Counted from the first letter of the stretch, positions 18,856 through 28,418 are shown. The stretch is DNA of 64,000 nt from Winogradskyella sp. (GCF_028289625.1 NZ_JANQOM010000038.1:1-64000); one strand, 5' to 3'. A program made the numbers and translations. Notes: generated by a model not told the origin, from the sequence alone.

Positions 18856-21282
18856 ATGAAATACGCAAAACTTCTCTTGTCCTTGGTGCTTACCATAGGC
18901 ATTTTTTATGCTTTAAATACAAAATTTGGTACTATTCCACCGTTGGGTAAATTCTTAAATCCGACTTCGGGTATCTGGCAAAATGAAACCGATGAAACCA
19001 TCACTGGAGACATTGCTATTCCAGGCTTAAAAGATAAGGTCACAGTGCACTATGACGAATACATGATTCCACATGTCTTTGCGCAAAACGAACACGATCT
19101 ATACAAAGCCCAAGGTTACCTAACGGCAAAACATCGTTTATGGCAGTTGGAATTTCAAACCCATGCAGCAGCAGGACGATTGTCCGAAATCTTTGGCGAA
19201 GGTGCCTTAAACTACGACCGTACCGAACGCAGACGTGGTATGGGTTATGGTGCAGACAATGCCATTAAATACATGGAACAATACGATACGGAAACCTTAA
19301 GCTATGTTCAGGATTATGCCGATGGTGTAAATGCCTATATCGACCAACTCGACTCCAAGGATTATCCAGTAGAATATAAATTATTGGATTATACGCCAGA
19401 AGCTTGGTCACCGAAAAAAACGGCTTTGCTGCTCATGTACATGACCAAAATGTTGGCAGGAGGTGATGACGATTTAGAATATACCAATGTACTGCGACTC
19501 ATTGGGCAAAAGAATTTTGATTTGTTGTTTCCAGATTTTTTTGACAGTACCGATCCCGTTATTCCAAAGGAAACCGACTGGAGTTTTATCGACGTCCCAC
19601 AAACCGAATTACCAGCTAGTAAGGCAGCCGTTTTGGACACCATAGCAGAAAGCATTGAAAAACCAAACCCAGATAATGGGAGTAACAATTGGGCGGTTTC
19701 AGGAGTGAAGTCAGCCACCGGAAACCCTATTCTGGCTAACGATCCACATTTGAGCTTAAATTTACCTGCTATTTGGTTTGTGATGCAACTCAGTACGCCA
19801 AAGCACAATGCCTTTGGAGCGACTATTCCAGGTGCTTTGAGTGTCATTTCAGGCTTTAACCAATACATCGCTTGGGGAGAAACCAATGCGACACGAGACG
19901 TGATTGATTGGTACAAAGTGGAATTCAATGCCAATCGTACCCAATACAAATATGATGGTGGTTGGAAAGATGTCACCCTAAGAGTTGAAGACATTAGAAT
20001 AAGAGGCAAGGAAAACTATAAAGATTCGGTATTGTACACCCATCATGGTCCTGTGGTATTTGACAAGAATTTTAAAGGCGATAATGAATTGGCAGGCTAT
20101 GCCATGCGATGGATAGGTCATGATGGTGGCAATAACCAACGTACCTTTATCGAACTTAATAAAGCCAAGAATTACGACGATTATGTGAGTGCTTTACAAT
20201 ACTGGAATGCACCAGCACAAAACTTTGTATTTGCCTCCACCGAAGGTGATATTGCGCTTTGGATACAAGGAAAATTTGCCAATAAATGGGAAGGTCAGGG
20301 CAAGTTCTTAATGGATGGCAGCAATCCGGAAAACGACTGGCAATCCTATATTCCGCAAGCGTTTAATGCACATACTAAAAATCCCGAAAGAGGATTTGTT
20401 AGTTCTGCCAACCAACATCCTGTGGATGAAAATTATCCCTTTTATGTCTTTAACGATGGTTACGAGACCTACCGCAACCGAGTGATTAATGACGTCTTTA
20501 ATTCTAAAGACACCTTTAGCGTACAGGACTTTAAGGATTTGCATAACAATAATTATAATTTGAAAGCTGCCGAACTCGTGCCTTATATGCTAACACATAT
20601 GGATGCTTCTTCCCTATCTGAAGCTGAGAAAGCGGTTTACGAAGACATCAAAGCCTGGAATTTTAATAATGATATCGATGAAGTAGGGCCTAGTATTTGG
20701 AGACAATGGTATGGCAGATTGTATAACATGACTTGGGACGAATTTGATGTTGAAGACACTGCTTTGGATGCGCCCACCACCTACCAAACCATTTACCTAT
20801 TAAAGAACCATGGTGATCATGAGTATATGGATATGGTTGAAACAGAGGATACCACCGAAACGGCTAAGGATTTGTTTTTACTAGCTTTTAAAGAAGCCGC
20901 TGAACGTTTAATGGAAATTAAGGAAGAAAAAGGCGATTACACATGGTTAAAGTATAAAGCCACGTATGCTGGGCATTTGTTACAAGCCTTACCCGCCTTT
21001 TCGCGATTTGACATCCCTATCGGAGGTGACCGCAACATTGTGAATGCCACTTCTGAAAATCACGGTCCATCATGGCGTATGATTGTAGAAATGACGACAC
21101 CACCAACGGCCATTGGTATTTATCCTGGTGGCCAATCGGGTAATCCGGGTAGCCAGTACTACGATAATTTTATCGACGATTGGGCTGCAGGGAATTATTA
21201 CAACCTTAACTTTTTACAATCCAATACCGTTACAGATGCGATTATTGGTACACAAACCTTAACACCAGCAAGTAATGACTAA
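18856..21282 (+). CDS. Penicillin acylase family protein
   Basis: GSNNWAVSGVKSATGNPILANDPHLSLNLPAIWF (autocatalytic Ser region); full-length about 808 aa. Confidence 0.93.
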   Translation: MKYAKLLLSLVLTIGIFYALNTKFGTIPPLGKFLNPTSGIWQNETDETITGDIAIPGLKDKVTVHYDEYMIPHVFAQNEHDLYKAQGYLTAKHRLWQLEFQTHAAAGRLSEIFGEGALNYDRTERRRGMGYGADNAIKYMEQYDTETLSYVQDYADGVNAYIDQLDSKDYPVEYKLLDYTPEAWSPKKTALLLMYMTKMLAGGDDDLEYTNVLRLIGQKNFDLLFPDFFDSTDPVIPKETDWSFIDVPQTELPASKAAVLDTIAESIEKPNPDNGSNNWAVSGVKSATGNPILANDPHLSLNLPAIWFVMQLSTPKHNAFGATIPGALSVISGFNQYIAWGETNATRDVIDWYKVEFNANRTQYKYDGGWKDVTLRVEDIRIRGKENYKDSVLYTHHGPVVFDKNFKGDNELAGYAMRWIGHDGGNNQRTFIELNKAKNYDDYVSALQYWNAPAQNFVFASTEGDIALWIQGKFANKWEGQGKFLMDGSNPENDWQSYIPQAFNAHTKNPERGFVSSANQHPVDENYPFYVFNDGYETYRNRVINDVFNSKDTFSVQDFKDLHNNNYNLKAAELVPYMLTHMDASSLSEAEKAVYEDIKAWNFNNDIDEVGPSIWRQWYGRLYNMTWDEFDVEDTALDAPTTYQTIYLLKNHGDHEYMDMVETEDTTETAKDLFLLAFKEAAERLMEIKEEKGDYTWLKYKATYAGHLLQALPAFSRFDIPIGGDRNIVNATSENHGPSWRMIVEMTTPPTAIGIYPGGQSGNPGSQYYDNFIDDWAAGNYYNLNFLQSNTVTDAIIGTQTLTPASND

Positions 21283-21628
21283 AAATATCACCAACTTTAT
21301 CGCTACCCTTGTTTTAGCTATTGTCCTGTCTTTGTTTTTACCTTGGTGGTCTATCATGACTGCTGCCTTGGCCACGGCTTTATTTATTCCTTTAAAAAGA
21401 GCGGCCGTATTTTTTGTGCCTTTTTTAGCGATATTGGTATTTTGGGCAGGCTTTAGTTTTTTCTTAAGTAGTGCTAACGATTTTATACTCGCCAAGAAAA
21501 TTTCCCAATTGCTGGAACTCGGTGGGAATCCGTATCTCTTGATTTTAGTCACTGGAGTTGTTGGTGGTTTAGCGGCTGGTATTGCAGCGATTTTTGGGAA
21601 GCAGTTGATCATGTTGACTAAATCTTAA
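21275..21628 (+). CDS. Hypothetical membrane protein
   Basis: Four hydrophobic segments; ATG overlaps the penicillin acylase stop. Confidence 0.7.
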   Translation: MTKNITNFIATLVLAIVLSLFLPWWSIMTAALATALFIPLKRAAVFFVPFLAILVFWAGFSFFLSSANDFILAKKISQLLELGGNPYLLILVTGVVGGLAAGIAAIFGKQLIMLTKS

Positions 21629-21804
21629 TAAGCCTGTATTTTCTTAAAAATATGTAGTTTTACGTATAGTAATCTATGTTTTTAAAGCTATCTTTAACTG
21701 ACAAAATTTAGAAAGAATAAACAAGATGTGTTTATTCTTTTGGACACTTGTTTAAATCTAATATTATAACAGTATAAGAGCTTCAAACAATCTTAATTAA
21801 TCAG

Positions 21805-22083
21805 AAAGTGTTGGACAAAAACTCGATGAAATTATTAACGAGTTAAAAATCATAAAAATGATGTAAGTTTTGCCTCAAACAACAAAATACTACTTGAACA
21901 ATATGAAATGAATATTGTAAAAAGACTAAAACGAATTGAAAAGAAATAAGGAATTTGGAAAGACATGAAAATCATGAGCCAATCGATTATAAAATGTTCA
22001 AAGCTAACAAAGTCAAATATCATGAATTAAATGGTTTTGACGTGTTTAAAATTAAAGTGGATTATTATTTAAAACGCTATTGA
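21805..22083 (+). pseudogene. Decayed coding remnants of unknown family
   Basis: ESVGQKLDEIINELK (frameshift) NHKNDVSFASNNKILLEQYEMNIVKRLKRIEKK* and, in frame 1, RHENHEPIDYKMFKANKVKYHELNGFDVFKIKVDYYLKRY*; no intact ORF. Confidence 0.45.
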
Positions 22084-22145
22084 TTTATCACATTTTGATA
22101 TTTATTCCACCGATAATAATTGTTAATCATTAATTAAATAAAATA

Positions 22146-24305
22146 ATGGATTATTGGGAAAAAAGAATTTATGATGCTAAGCTCTATAACCTCAAAGAGC
22201 TTAACTTAGGTCAAGCACAATTAAAAAAAATTCCAAAAGAAGTTTTTGAACTTACTAAGCTTAAATCATTAAGTCTTATACGAAATGGGTTAACTGAAAT
22301 TCCAAGATCTATTTCAAAACTTAAAAACCTTGAAGTACTTTACTTAAGTGGAAATGAGATAACAGAAATTTCTGAAGACATATGTAAGCTTGTCAATTTA
22401 AGGATTCTAGTAGTAAACAGTTGCAAAATCCAAGTAATATCTGACAGTATCTCAAACTTAAAAAATTTGGAGTTTTTAGATATTCGATTTAATAGACTGG
22501 ATTCTTTACCCTACACCTTAGGTAAGTTAACAAATTTGCATAGCTTATTATTAGGTAAAAATAGATTTAAAGATTTATCACCCGAATTACTTGTCCAAAA
22601 CACTAACGTCATATTGGACTATTTAAAATCCAAATTAGATGGGGATACTGTAAAACTATACGAAGCAAAATTACTTATAGTTGGAGAAGGAGAAGTTGGA
22701 AAAACATGGCTTAAGGAAAGGTTAATTTATAACAAGATAATAAGTAAAAGGAAAAATAGCTCTACAGAGGGTATTGATATCTCTAAATGGAATTTATCAA
22801 CTTCTCTGTCAAAAAGATTTAGAATTAATCTATGGGATTTTGGTGGCCAAGAAATTTATCATTCAACCCACCAATTTTTTTTGACTGAAAGATCTCTTTA
22901 TCTTTTAGTTTTTGATGCAAGAAAGGATTCTGACGTTTCAAGTTTTGGTTATTGGCTTAAAACCATTAAACTATTAAGCAATGAATCACCTACTGTTATT
23001 GTTCTAAATAAAATAGATGAAAGATTAAAAGAAATAGATATTGAGCTTTACAAAGAACAATTTCCAAACATAATAGATTTTGCAAAAATTAGTTCCTTAA
23101 ATGGTAAAGGACGTAGTGAACTTCTAGATATAATCGAAAAAAATATTACAAAACTTGAACACGTTGGTCAAGAGCTCCCCAAAAACTGGGTAGCAGTAAG
23201 AAGTAGGCTGGAAAGTTTAAAGCAAAATTTCATCTCATATGATTATTATATAAATATATGTCAAGAAAAAGGTATAGCTGAAAACTTGGCACGAGAATTA
23301 AGTTATTACTACCATATTTTAGGTGTATTCTTACATTTTCGAGATAACCCAATACTAAAAGGAATGATATTCTTAAATCCTGCTTGGGCAACAAATGCAG
23401 TTTATAAAGTATTGGATCACGAAATTATTGAAGAAAATATTGGAAAATTTAGTTTGGAGCAACTCCCAAAAATATGGCGCCGTAAAGATGGTTATCCTGA
23501 AGAAAATTATGTTCATCTTTTGGAATTAATGAAGAAATTTGAGCTTTGCTTTCAATTACCAAAAAATAATTGGTTCATTATACCGTCAAAGTTACAATCT
23601 ACCAAGCCAAAGTTCGATTGGAATTATGATGAAAATTTGGTGTTTGAATTCAAGTATGATTTCATGCCAGCTGGGATAATGACTAGGCTAATTGTAAGAG
23701 TTCATGAAATCATCAAACAAAGACTATTTTGGAAATCAGGTGTAATACTAGAAGAAATAACTTATATACATAAAGAAGATGAGACAGTAAAACCCAAAAA
23801 ATTAACAACTAAAGCTTTAATATTGGAGAATAGATTTGATTGGAAGATTTCAATCTATTTAGTGGGTGATGAAAAAAGGGAGCTATTATCCCTTATTAGA
23901 AGACAAATCAATCAAATACACAAAACTTTAAGAAACCCACCTGTAACAGAATTGATTGCCTGTTGTTGTAGTGAATGCAGTAATGACAAATTTCCAGAAA
24001 AAATCAAATTTGATACAATAAAACAATTTAATAATAAAAATGTGGAGTCGTTCCCATGCCCTAAATCAGGAGAACAAGTATCCGTATCGGCATTATTAGG
24101 TGATTTTAGGTTAACTCAACAACCTATTAATGAGGAAATATTAAGATTACTTAAACAACTTAAAAATGAAACCGATAACGAAGAATCATTTATCAAAAAA
24201 GTAAATGACTTAGTAGTAATCCAACCTAATTTTTTTGGGATTGGTGTGGACGTAAAAAAGCTAATTGAAAGATTTGTTTCTAAAAAACCTCTTTCAAAAA
24301 AGTAA
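22146..24305 (+). CDS. Roco family protein: leucine-rich repeats, Roc GTPase, COR domain
   Basis: LRRs (LKSLSLIRNGLTEIPRSISKLKNLEVLYLSGNEITEI); LLIVGEGEVGKTWLKERL P-loop; LWDFGGQEIYHSTHQFFL switch II; VLNKID; downstream COR-like region. Confidence 0.88.
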   Translation: MDYWEKRIYDAKLYNLKELNLGQAQLKKIPKEVFELTKLKSLSLIRNGLTEIPRSISKLKNLEVLYLSGNEITEISEDICKLVNLRILVVNSCKIQVISDSISNLKNLEFLDIRFNRLDSLPYTLGKLTNLHSLLLGKNRFKDLSPELLVQNTNVILDYLKSKLDGDTVKLYEAKLLIVGEGEVGKTWLKERLIYNKIISKRKNSSTEGIDISKWNLSTSLSKRFRINLWDFGGQEIYHSTHQFFLTERSLYLLVFDARKDSDVSSFGYWLKTIKLLSNESPTVIVLNKIDERLKEIDIELYKEQFPNIIDFAKISSLNGKGRSELLDIIEKNITKLEHVGQELPKNWVAVRSRLESLKQNFISYDYYINICQEKGIAENLARELSYYYHILGVFLHFRDNPILKGMIFLNPAWATNAVYKVLDHEIIEENIGKFSLEQLPKIWRRKDGYPEENYVHLLELMKKFELCFQLPKNNWFIIPSKLQSTKPKFDWNYDENLVFEFKYDFMPAGIMTRLIVRVHEIIKQRLFWKSGVILEEITYIHKEDETVKPKKLTTKALILENRFDWKISIYLVGDEKRELLSLIRRQINQIHKTLRNPPVTELIACCCSECSNDKFPEKIKFDTIKQFNNKNVESFPCPKSGEQVSVSALLGDFRLTQQPINEEILRLLKQLKNETDNEESFIKKVNDLVVIQPNFFGIGVDVKKLIERFVSKKPLSKK

Positions 24306-24371
24306 TGTTTGAATTATAAAGAATTAAATCCACTTAAACTAGGATCTTTAAAGTGGGAATAAAGTATTATT

Positions 24372-24411
24372 GCAACCATAGATTCAAACTCCACAACCAT
24401 AGATTTAGCAA
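24372..24411. promoter_or_regulatory. Candidate operator, copy 1 (two half-sites 21 bp apart)
   Basis: GCAACCATAGATTCAAACTCCACAACCATAGATTTAGCAA; TAGATT at 24379 and 24400; about 32/40 matches to 25103-25142. Confidence 0.6.
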
Positions 24412-24505
24412 CTCGTCATTGCTCAATAATTTCACTTTAAAACCTATGATGACATTTTAGGGTGTTTACGATACATAACTAAACCAACATTTATAATTTT
24501 TTGTT

Positions 24506-25078
24506 ATGTTATTAAAATTCTTAAAACAAACTCGATTTAATTATGTATTTGTATTATCGTTTATTCTTCTAACTACATTAGGCTGTAGTGATGATGACAA
24601 CAGATCCGATGACCCTCAACTAGAAACAGAAAACGTGACTATTGGTGCTCAAGCTACATTTTTAAGAGTCGATAATGTAGATACCTCAACAAATCCTGCC
24701 GTCGTTAATCTCAATGCCCTTAACATTTCCCCTGGTGATGTCTTACGTCTTAAGACCATAGGTAATTATATCAACAGTCCAACAGGCAGCACAAGGGATA
24801 GTGCAGCTGGTGTGTTTTCATCATCTAATTTACTACTCGACAGCAGTGAACTCAACAGAGTTGTGGATGCTATTGACGCTGGTGAAGATCGAGTGACCGA
24901 CAACACCTTTGAGCAAAATCAAGTCACTGATATTCCTGAGGATTTTAGGATTGACGAAAATCAAATACAAATTACGGTGCCTGTAGGAGCACAATTCCTG
25001 TTCCTTGGTGTTACGGATAGTAAACTTTCTGATAATATGCAATCCTCTGCAGGTTTTGCTATAGAAATACGCTATTAG
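24506..25078 (+). CDS. Putative lipoprotein of unknown function
   Basis: Signal peptide with FILLTTLGCSDDD lipobox; body with DIPEDFRI...VPVGAQFLFLGVTDSKLSDN. Confidence 0.72.
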   Translation: MLLKFLKQTRFNYVFVLSFILLTTLGCSDDDNRSDDPQLETENVTIGAQATFLRVDNVDTSTNPAVVNLNALNISPGDVLRLKTIGNYINSPTGSTRDSAAGVFSSSNLLLDSSELNRVVDAIDAGEDRVTDNTFEQNQVTDIPEDFRIDENQIQITVPVGAQFLFLGVTDSKLSDNMQSSAGFAIEIRY

Positions 25079-25102
25079 ACAAAAAATCTAACTAAGATTC
25101 GG

Positions 25103-25142
25103 GCAATCGTAGATTTAAACAACACAAGCTTAGATTTGGCAA
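25103..25142. promoter_or_regulatory. Candidate operator, copy 2 (two half-sites 21 bp apart)
   Basis: GCAATCGTAGATTTAAACAACACAAGCTTAGATTTGGCAA; TAGATTT at 25110 and 25131. Confidence 0.6.
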
Positions 25143-25262
25143 AATTAGAATAAGCCATTAGTCGCAACTTTGTATCATAACCAAACCCGACTTCGCTTTA
25201 TCTCCTCCGCTTTTAGCTACGAAGATAGAGGAAAGCTTCGTCGGACAAAGAATCACAAAATT

Positions 25263-26018
25263 ATGAATACAAAAACAGCACTAATCACAGGAGGCAGCCG
25301 TGGACTAGGAAGAGACATGGCGCTAAGCCTCGCCAAAAAGGGTGTGGACATTATCTTTTCGTATCACAGTAACACCGCAAAAGCAGAAGACGTCATCAAT
25401 GAGATTAAGGCTTTAGGGCAAGATGCCAAAGCCTTTCTATTTGATGCCAACGACTATAAAAGCGGACAAGCGTTTATTGCCAGTGCCACAAACTATCTTA
25501 AAGAGAAAAACGATAGCCCAAACTTCGATTTTCTGATTAACAATGCAGGGACTGGCACCTTTAATATAGTGGCCAATACTACAGAAGACCAGTTTAATGA
25601 AATGATGAACGTACACCTTAAAAGTGTGTACTTTATGACGCAAGCCGCTTTACCATTTTTAAATACTGGCGGCCGTATCATTAATATTTCGAGTGGATTG
25701 ACACGCTTTAGTTTGCCTGGCATGTCATCTTACGCCATCATGAAAGGCGCCATTGAAGTCTTTACACGTTATTTGGCCAAGGAACTCGGAGACCGAAAAA
25801 TTACGGCCAATACCGTAGCGCCAGGAGCTATTGCAACCGATTTTGCAGGTGGTAGCAACAAAGCAGAAGACAAAGTCAAAATGATTGCCAGTGTCACCGC
25901 ATTGGGTCGTATTGGCGAAGCCGAGGATATCGGTGGTGTCGTGGCCTTTTTATGTTCAGACGATGCAGGTTGGATCAATGCCCAACGCATTGAGGTATCT
26001 GGTGGTATGTTGGTATAA
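25263..26018 (+). CDS. SDR family NAD(P)-dependent oxidoreductase
   Basis: TALITGGSRGLGRDMALSLA, INNAGTG, SSYAIMKGAIE (YxxxK). Confidence 0.93.
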   Translation: MNTKTALITGGSRGLGRDMALSLAKKGVDIIFSYHSNTAKAEDVINEIKALGQDAKAFLFDANDYKSGQAFIASATNYLKEKNDSPNFDFLINNAGTGTFNIVANTTEDQFNEMMNVHLKSVYFMTQAALPFLNTGGRIINISSGLTRFSLPGMSSYAIMKGAIEVFTRYLAKELGDRKITANTVAPGAIATDFAGGSNKAEDKVKMIASVTALGRIGEAEDIGGVVAFLCSDDAGWINAQRIEVSGGMLV

Positions 26019-26026
26019 CCTTATAG

Positions 26027-26058
26027 AGAATTGGGAGATGAATCTCCCAGTTCTTTTT
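26027..26058 (+). terminator. Intrinsic terminator-like hairpin after SDR gene
   Basis: AGAATTGGGAGA-TGAA-TCTCCCAGTTCTTTTT. Confidence 0.6.
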
Positions 26059-26067
26059 ATTAAATTT

Positions 26068-26988
26068 ATGACAATGAAACACATCACACGTTTTAAAAAA
26101 GTAGGAGACTACCATAAAATAGCACAATTGCCTGCACCTGAGCATCCCTTAATCAGCTTGGTGGATTATTCTAAAGTGCGCTATCCAGATAACGTTAGTG
26201 AGATGATATGGACGCAAGATTACTATACCATTGGTCTGAAGCGCAATATTCCCTATAAATTTTTCTATGGACAGCAGGAATACGATTTCGATGAAGGCGT
26301 AATGACCTTTATTGCGCCCAATCAAGTATTGAGTGTTGGTAGTAACCCTAATGTTGGGCATACACCATCAGGCTGGTTGTTATTGATTCACCCAGATTTT
26401 ATGTGGAATACCAGTTTAGCTGAAAAAATGCAACGCTATGAGTTTTTTGGCTATGCCATTAATGAAGCCTTGTTCCTCTCTGAAAAAGAGGAAACCATGA
26501 TGGGAGATTTGCTTCAAAATATTCAGCGCGAATACCAATCGAACATCGATAAGTTCAGCCAAAATATCATCATTTCACAAATTGAACTTTTACTCAATTA
26601 TGCCGAACGGTTTTACGAACGCCAGTTCATCACCAGACAAATTGTTAACCATAAAATACTGGATGGTTTAGAAACTTTGCTTAAAGACTATTTTAAAGCC
26701 GATTCCCTTATTGAAAAAGGCTTACCAACAGTACAATGGGTAGCGGACCACTTGAATCTATCTCCTAACTATTTGAGCAGTATGCTAAAGTCCTTAACTG
26801 GTATGAGCACGCAGCAGCACATTCATCAAAAACTCATTGAAAAAGCCAAAACACAACTATCGGCTACCAATTTATCCATTAGTGAAATTGCCTATAATCT
26901 TGGCTTTGAGCAACCTGCATCCTTCACCAAATTATTTAAGAGTAAAACGGAGATGTCTCCCTTGGAATTTAGAAAAACATTTAACTGA
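26068..26988 (+). CDS. AraC family transcriptional regulator
   Basis: C-terminal double HTH: VADHLNLSPNYLSSMLKSLTGMSTQQHIHQKLIEKAKTQLSATNLSISEIAYNLGFEQPASFTKLFKSKTEMSPLEFRK; start moved to MTMKHITRF. Confidence 0.92.
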   Translation: MTMKHITRFKKVGDYHKIAQLPAPEHPLISLVDYSKVRYPDNVSEMIWTQDYYTIGLKRNIPYKFFYGQQEYDFDEGVMTFIAPNQVLSVGSNPNVGHTPSGWLLLIHPDFMWNTSLAEKMQRYEFFGYAINEALFLSEKEETMMGDLLQNIQREYQSNIDKFSQNIIISQIELLLNYAERFYERQFITRQIVNHKILDGLETLLKDYFKADSLIEKGLPTVQWVADHLNLSPNYLSSMLKSLTGMSTQQHIHQKLIEKAKTQLSATNLSISEIAYNLGFEQPASFTKLFKSKTEMSPLEFRKTFN

Positions 26989-27029
26989 AAGTTTGCAGAT
27001 AAAAATTATCTTTATGGTATAATTGATTA

Positions 27030-28214
27030 ATGCTCATGAATCCATCGGCTAGCGGCTGGATAAAAAAACTACTCCTAGAGGTTTCTGAAACATCTTGTGC
27101 TCAGATGGAAACTTCGCAGTTTTATAATAGACTTAAGCAAACCGGATTCATCTATGGTAGCAATGTGAGCGTGGTGCTCGATATTGCAAAACCTTTTGAG
27201 TTTACAGATGAAGAACGCTGTAAAATCAACTTGTTGGTCACCTACTATTTTATTCACGAAAAGAGGAAGTGCCAAGAAAGCTTTACCGACAGCCTTATTA
27301 GATTTTATAAAGCGACAAGCACTAAAAGACGTTCCTTTTTTGATGAGTTATTTGGCGATAAGTCATCGGATAGTCTGTTGGAAAAAATGATTCACAAGCG
27401 CATTAATATCGACGATAATTTTATCACCAAAACCTTTAACTACTTTTTGATTAATGCCTTATTGTTTGTAGATGTTTTGGGCTATCAGCGCTTTTTAAAA
27501 GATGAAACCAACGTTAGGGCTTATGTGAATAATTTGGAATCGGCCTTAGAAACCATCATCTTTTCTGCTATAGATGCGAAATCCAAAAAAACCGAATATG
27601 ACAACAATCTTATACGCTTATTTAAAGAATCGGTACGCCATAAAAATTCTGAATTACCATCTTACAACGATGCGATTACTTTTATTACCGAACCGTTAGA
27701 AAAGCTATACCTTATTGATTTGGTGTGTATGGCTTCTTGGAGCGACAAAGTGATTGACAAAGAAGAGCGTGAGTTTTTAAATCGCTTAAAGACCGATCTG
27801 GATTTACAGAATAACGACATTACAAAATCCGTCGATGATATCAATCGCTTTTATGCAAAGTATAAGGATGATGTGGCATTTTTGCGTTCTAAGAACTTAG
27901 CTCAAAGTTTTTATGACAATAGCAGTAAGGTGGTCTCCAAATTAATTAAGCGCAACAGCAAACGATTGATTAAAGAGCTCTCAGAAAGTAAGGAAGCCAT
28001 GTGGCTCTTAGCACAATCGACTCAACGGAATTTAACTGACGAGGAACAGAAAAAAATTCAATCGCAACTCATAGATATATTCAAATCCATTCCAAGTTTA
28101 GCCATTTTTATGTTGCCTGGAGGAATGATTTTACTGCCGCTTTTCGTAAAATTCATTCCAAAATTATTGCCTTCGGCTTTTGATGATAATAGGATAGAAA
28201 ACGATAAGGTGTAA
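27030..28214 (+). CDS. LETM1-related protein with TerB-like middle region
   Basis: YLIDLVCMASWSDKVIDKEEREFLNRL (TerB-like) and LAIFMLPGGMILLPLFVKFIPKLLPSAFDDNR (LETM1-like). Confidence 0.75.
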   Translation: MLMNPSASGWIKKLLLEVSETSCAQMETSQFYNRLKQTGFIYGSNVSVVLDIAKPFEFTDEERCKINLLVTYYFIHEKRKCQESFTDSLIRFYKATSTKRRSFFDELFGDKSSDSLLEKMIHKRINIDDNFITKTFNYFLINALLFVDVLGYQRFLKDETNVRAYVNNLESALETIIFSAIDAKSKKTEYDNNLIRLFKESVRHKNSELPSYNDAITFITEPLEKLYLIDLVCMASWSDKVIDKEEREFLNRLKTDLDLQNNDITKSVDDINRFYAKYKDDVAFLRSKNLAQSFYDNSSKVVSKLIKRNSKRLIKELSESKEAMWLLAQSTQRNLTDEEQKKIQSQLIDIFKSIPSLAIFMLPGGMILLPLFVKFIPKLLPSAFDDNRIENDKV

Positions 28215-28238
28215 TTAATTATACCTTTTGACAAACGA

Positions 28239-28418
28239 AGTCATGTCGAACACTTCGACTGTCGTCCGCCGTAAAAGATCCTGAAAGGCGCGACGCTCAG
28301 TGCAGGCCGTGAGACATCACATCAACAGCAAAAAATAGAATTGGTTTGATTTAACGCCACTGCGCCTAAAGATTTCTCAATCGTCCTGATAGCTATCGGG
28401 ACTCATTTCGAAATGACA
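28239..28418. repeat. Dispersed intergenic repeat, copy 2 (GTCATGTCGAACACTTCGAC...CATTTCGAAATGACA)
   Basis: Ordered blocks shared with 17513-17702; contains CCTGATAGCTATCGGGA hairpin. Confidence 0.85.

Noticed and set aside
25170-25262. N-terminal extension MYHNQTRLRFISSAFSYEDRGKLRRTKNHKI of the SDR ORF
   Set aside because: Derived from repeat-like intergenic DNA (CTTCGCTTTATCTCCTCCGC...GGAAAGCTTCGTCGGACAAAG); the canonical SDR start MNTKTALITGG is at 25263.
25885-26067. Long N-terminal extension of the AraC ORF overlapping the SDR gene
   Set aside because: Frame overlaps the SDR CDS; the start at 26068 follows a terminator-like hairpin and gives a normal-length regulator.
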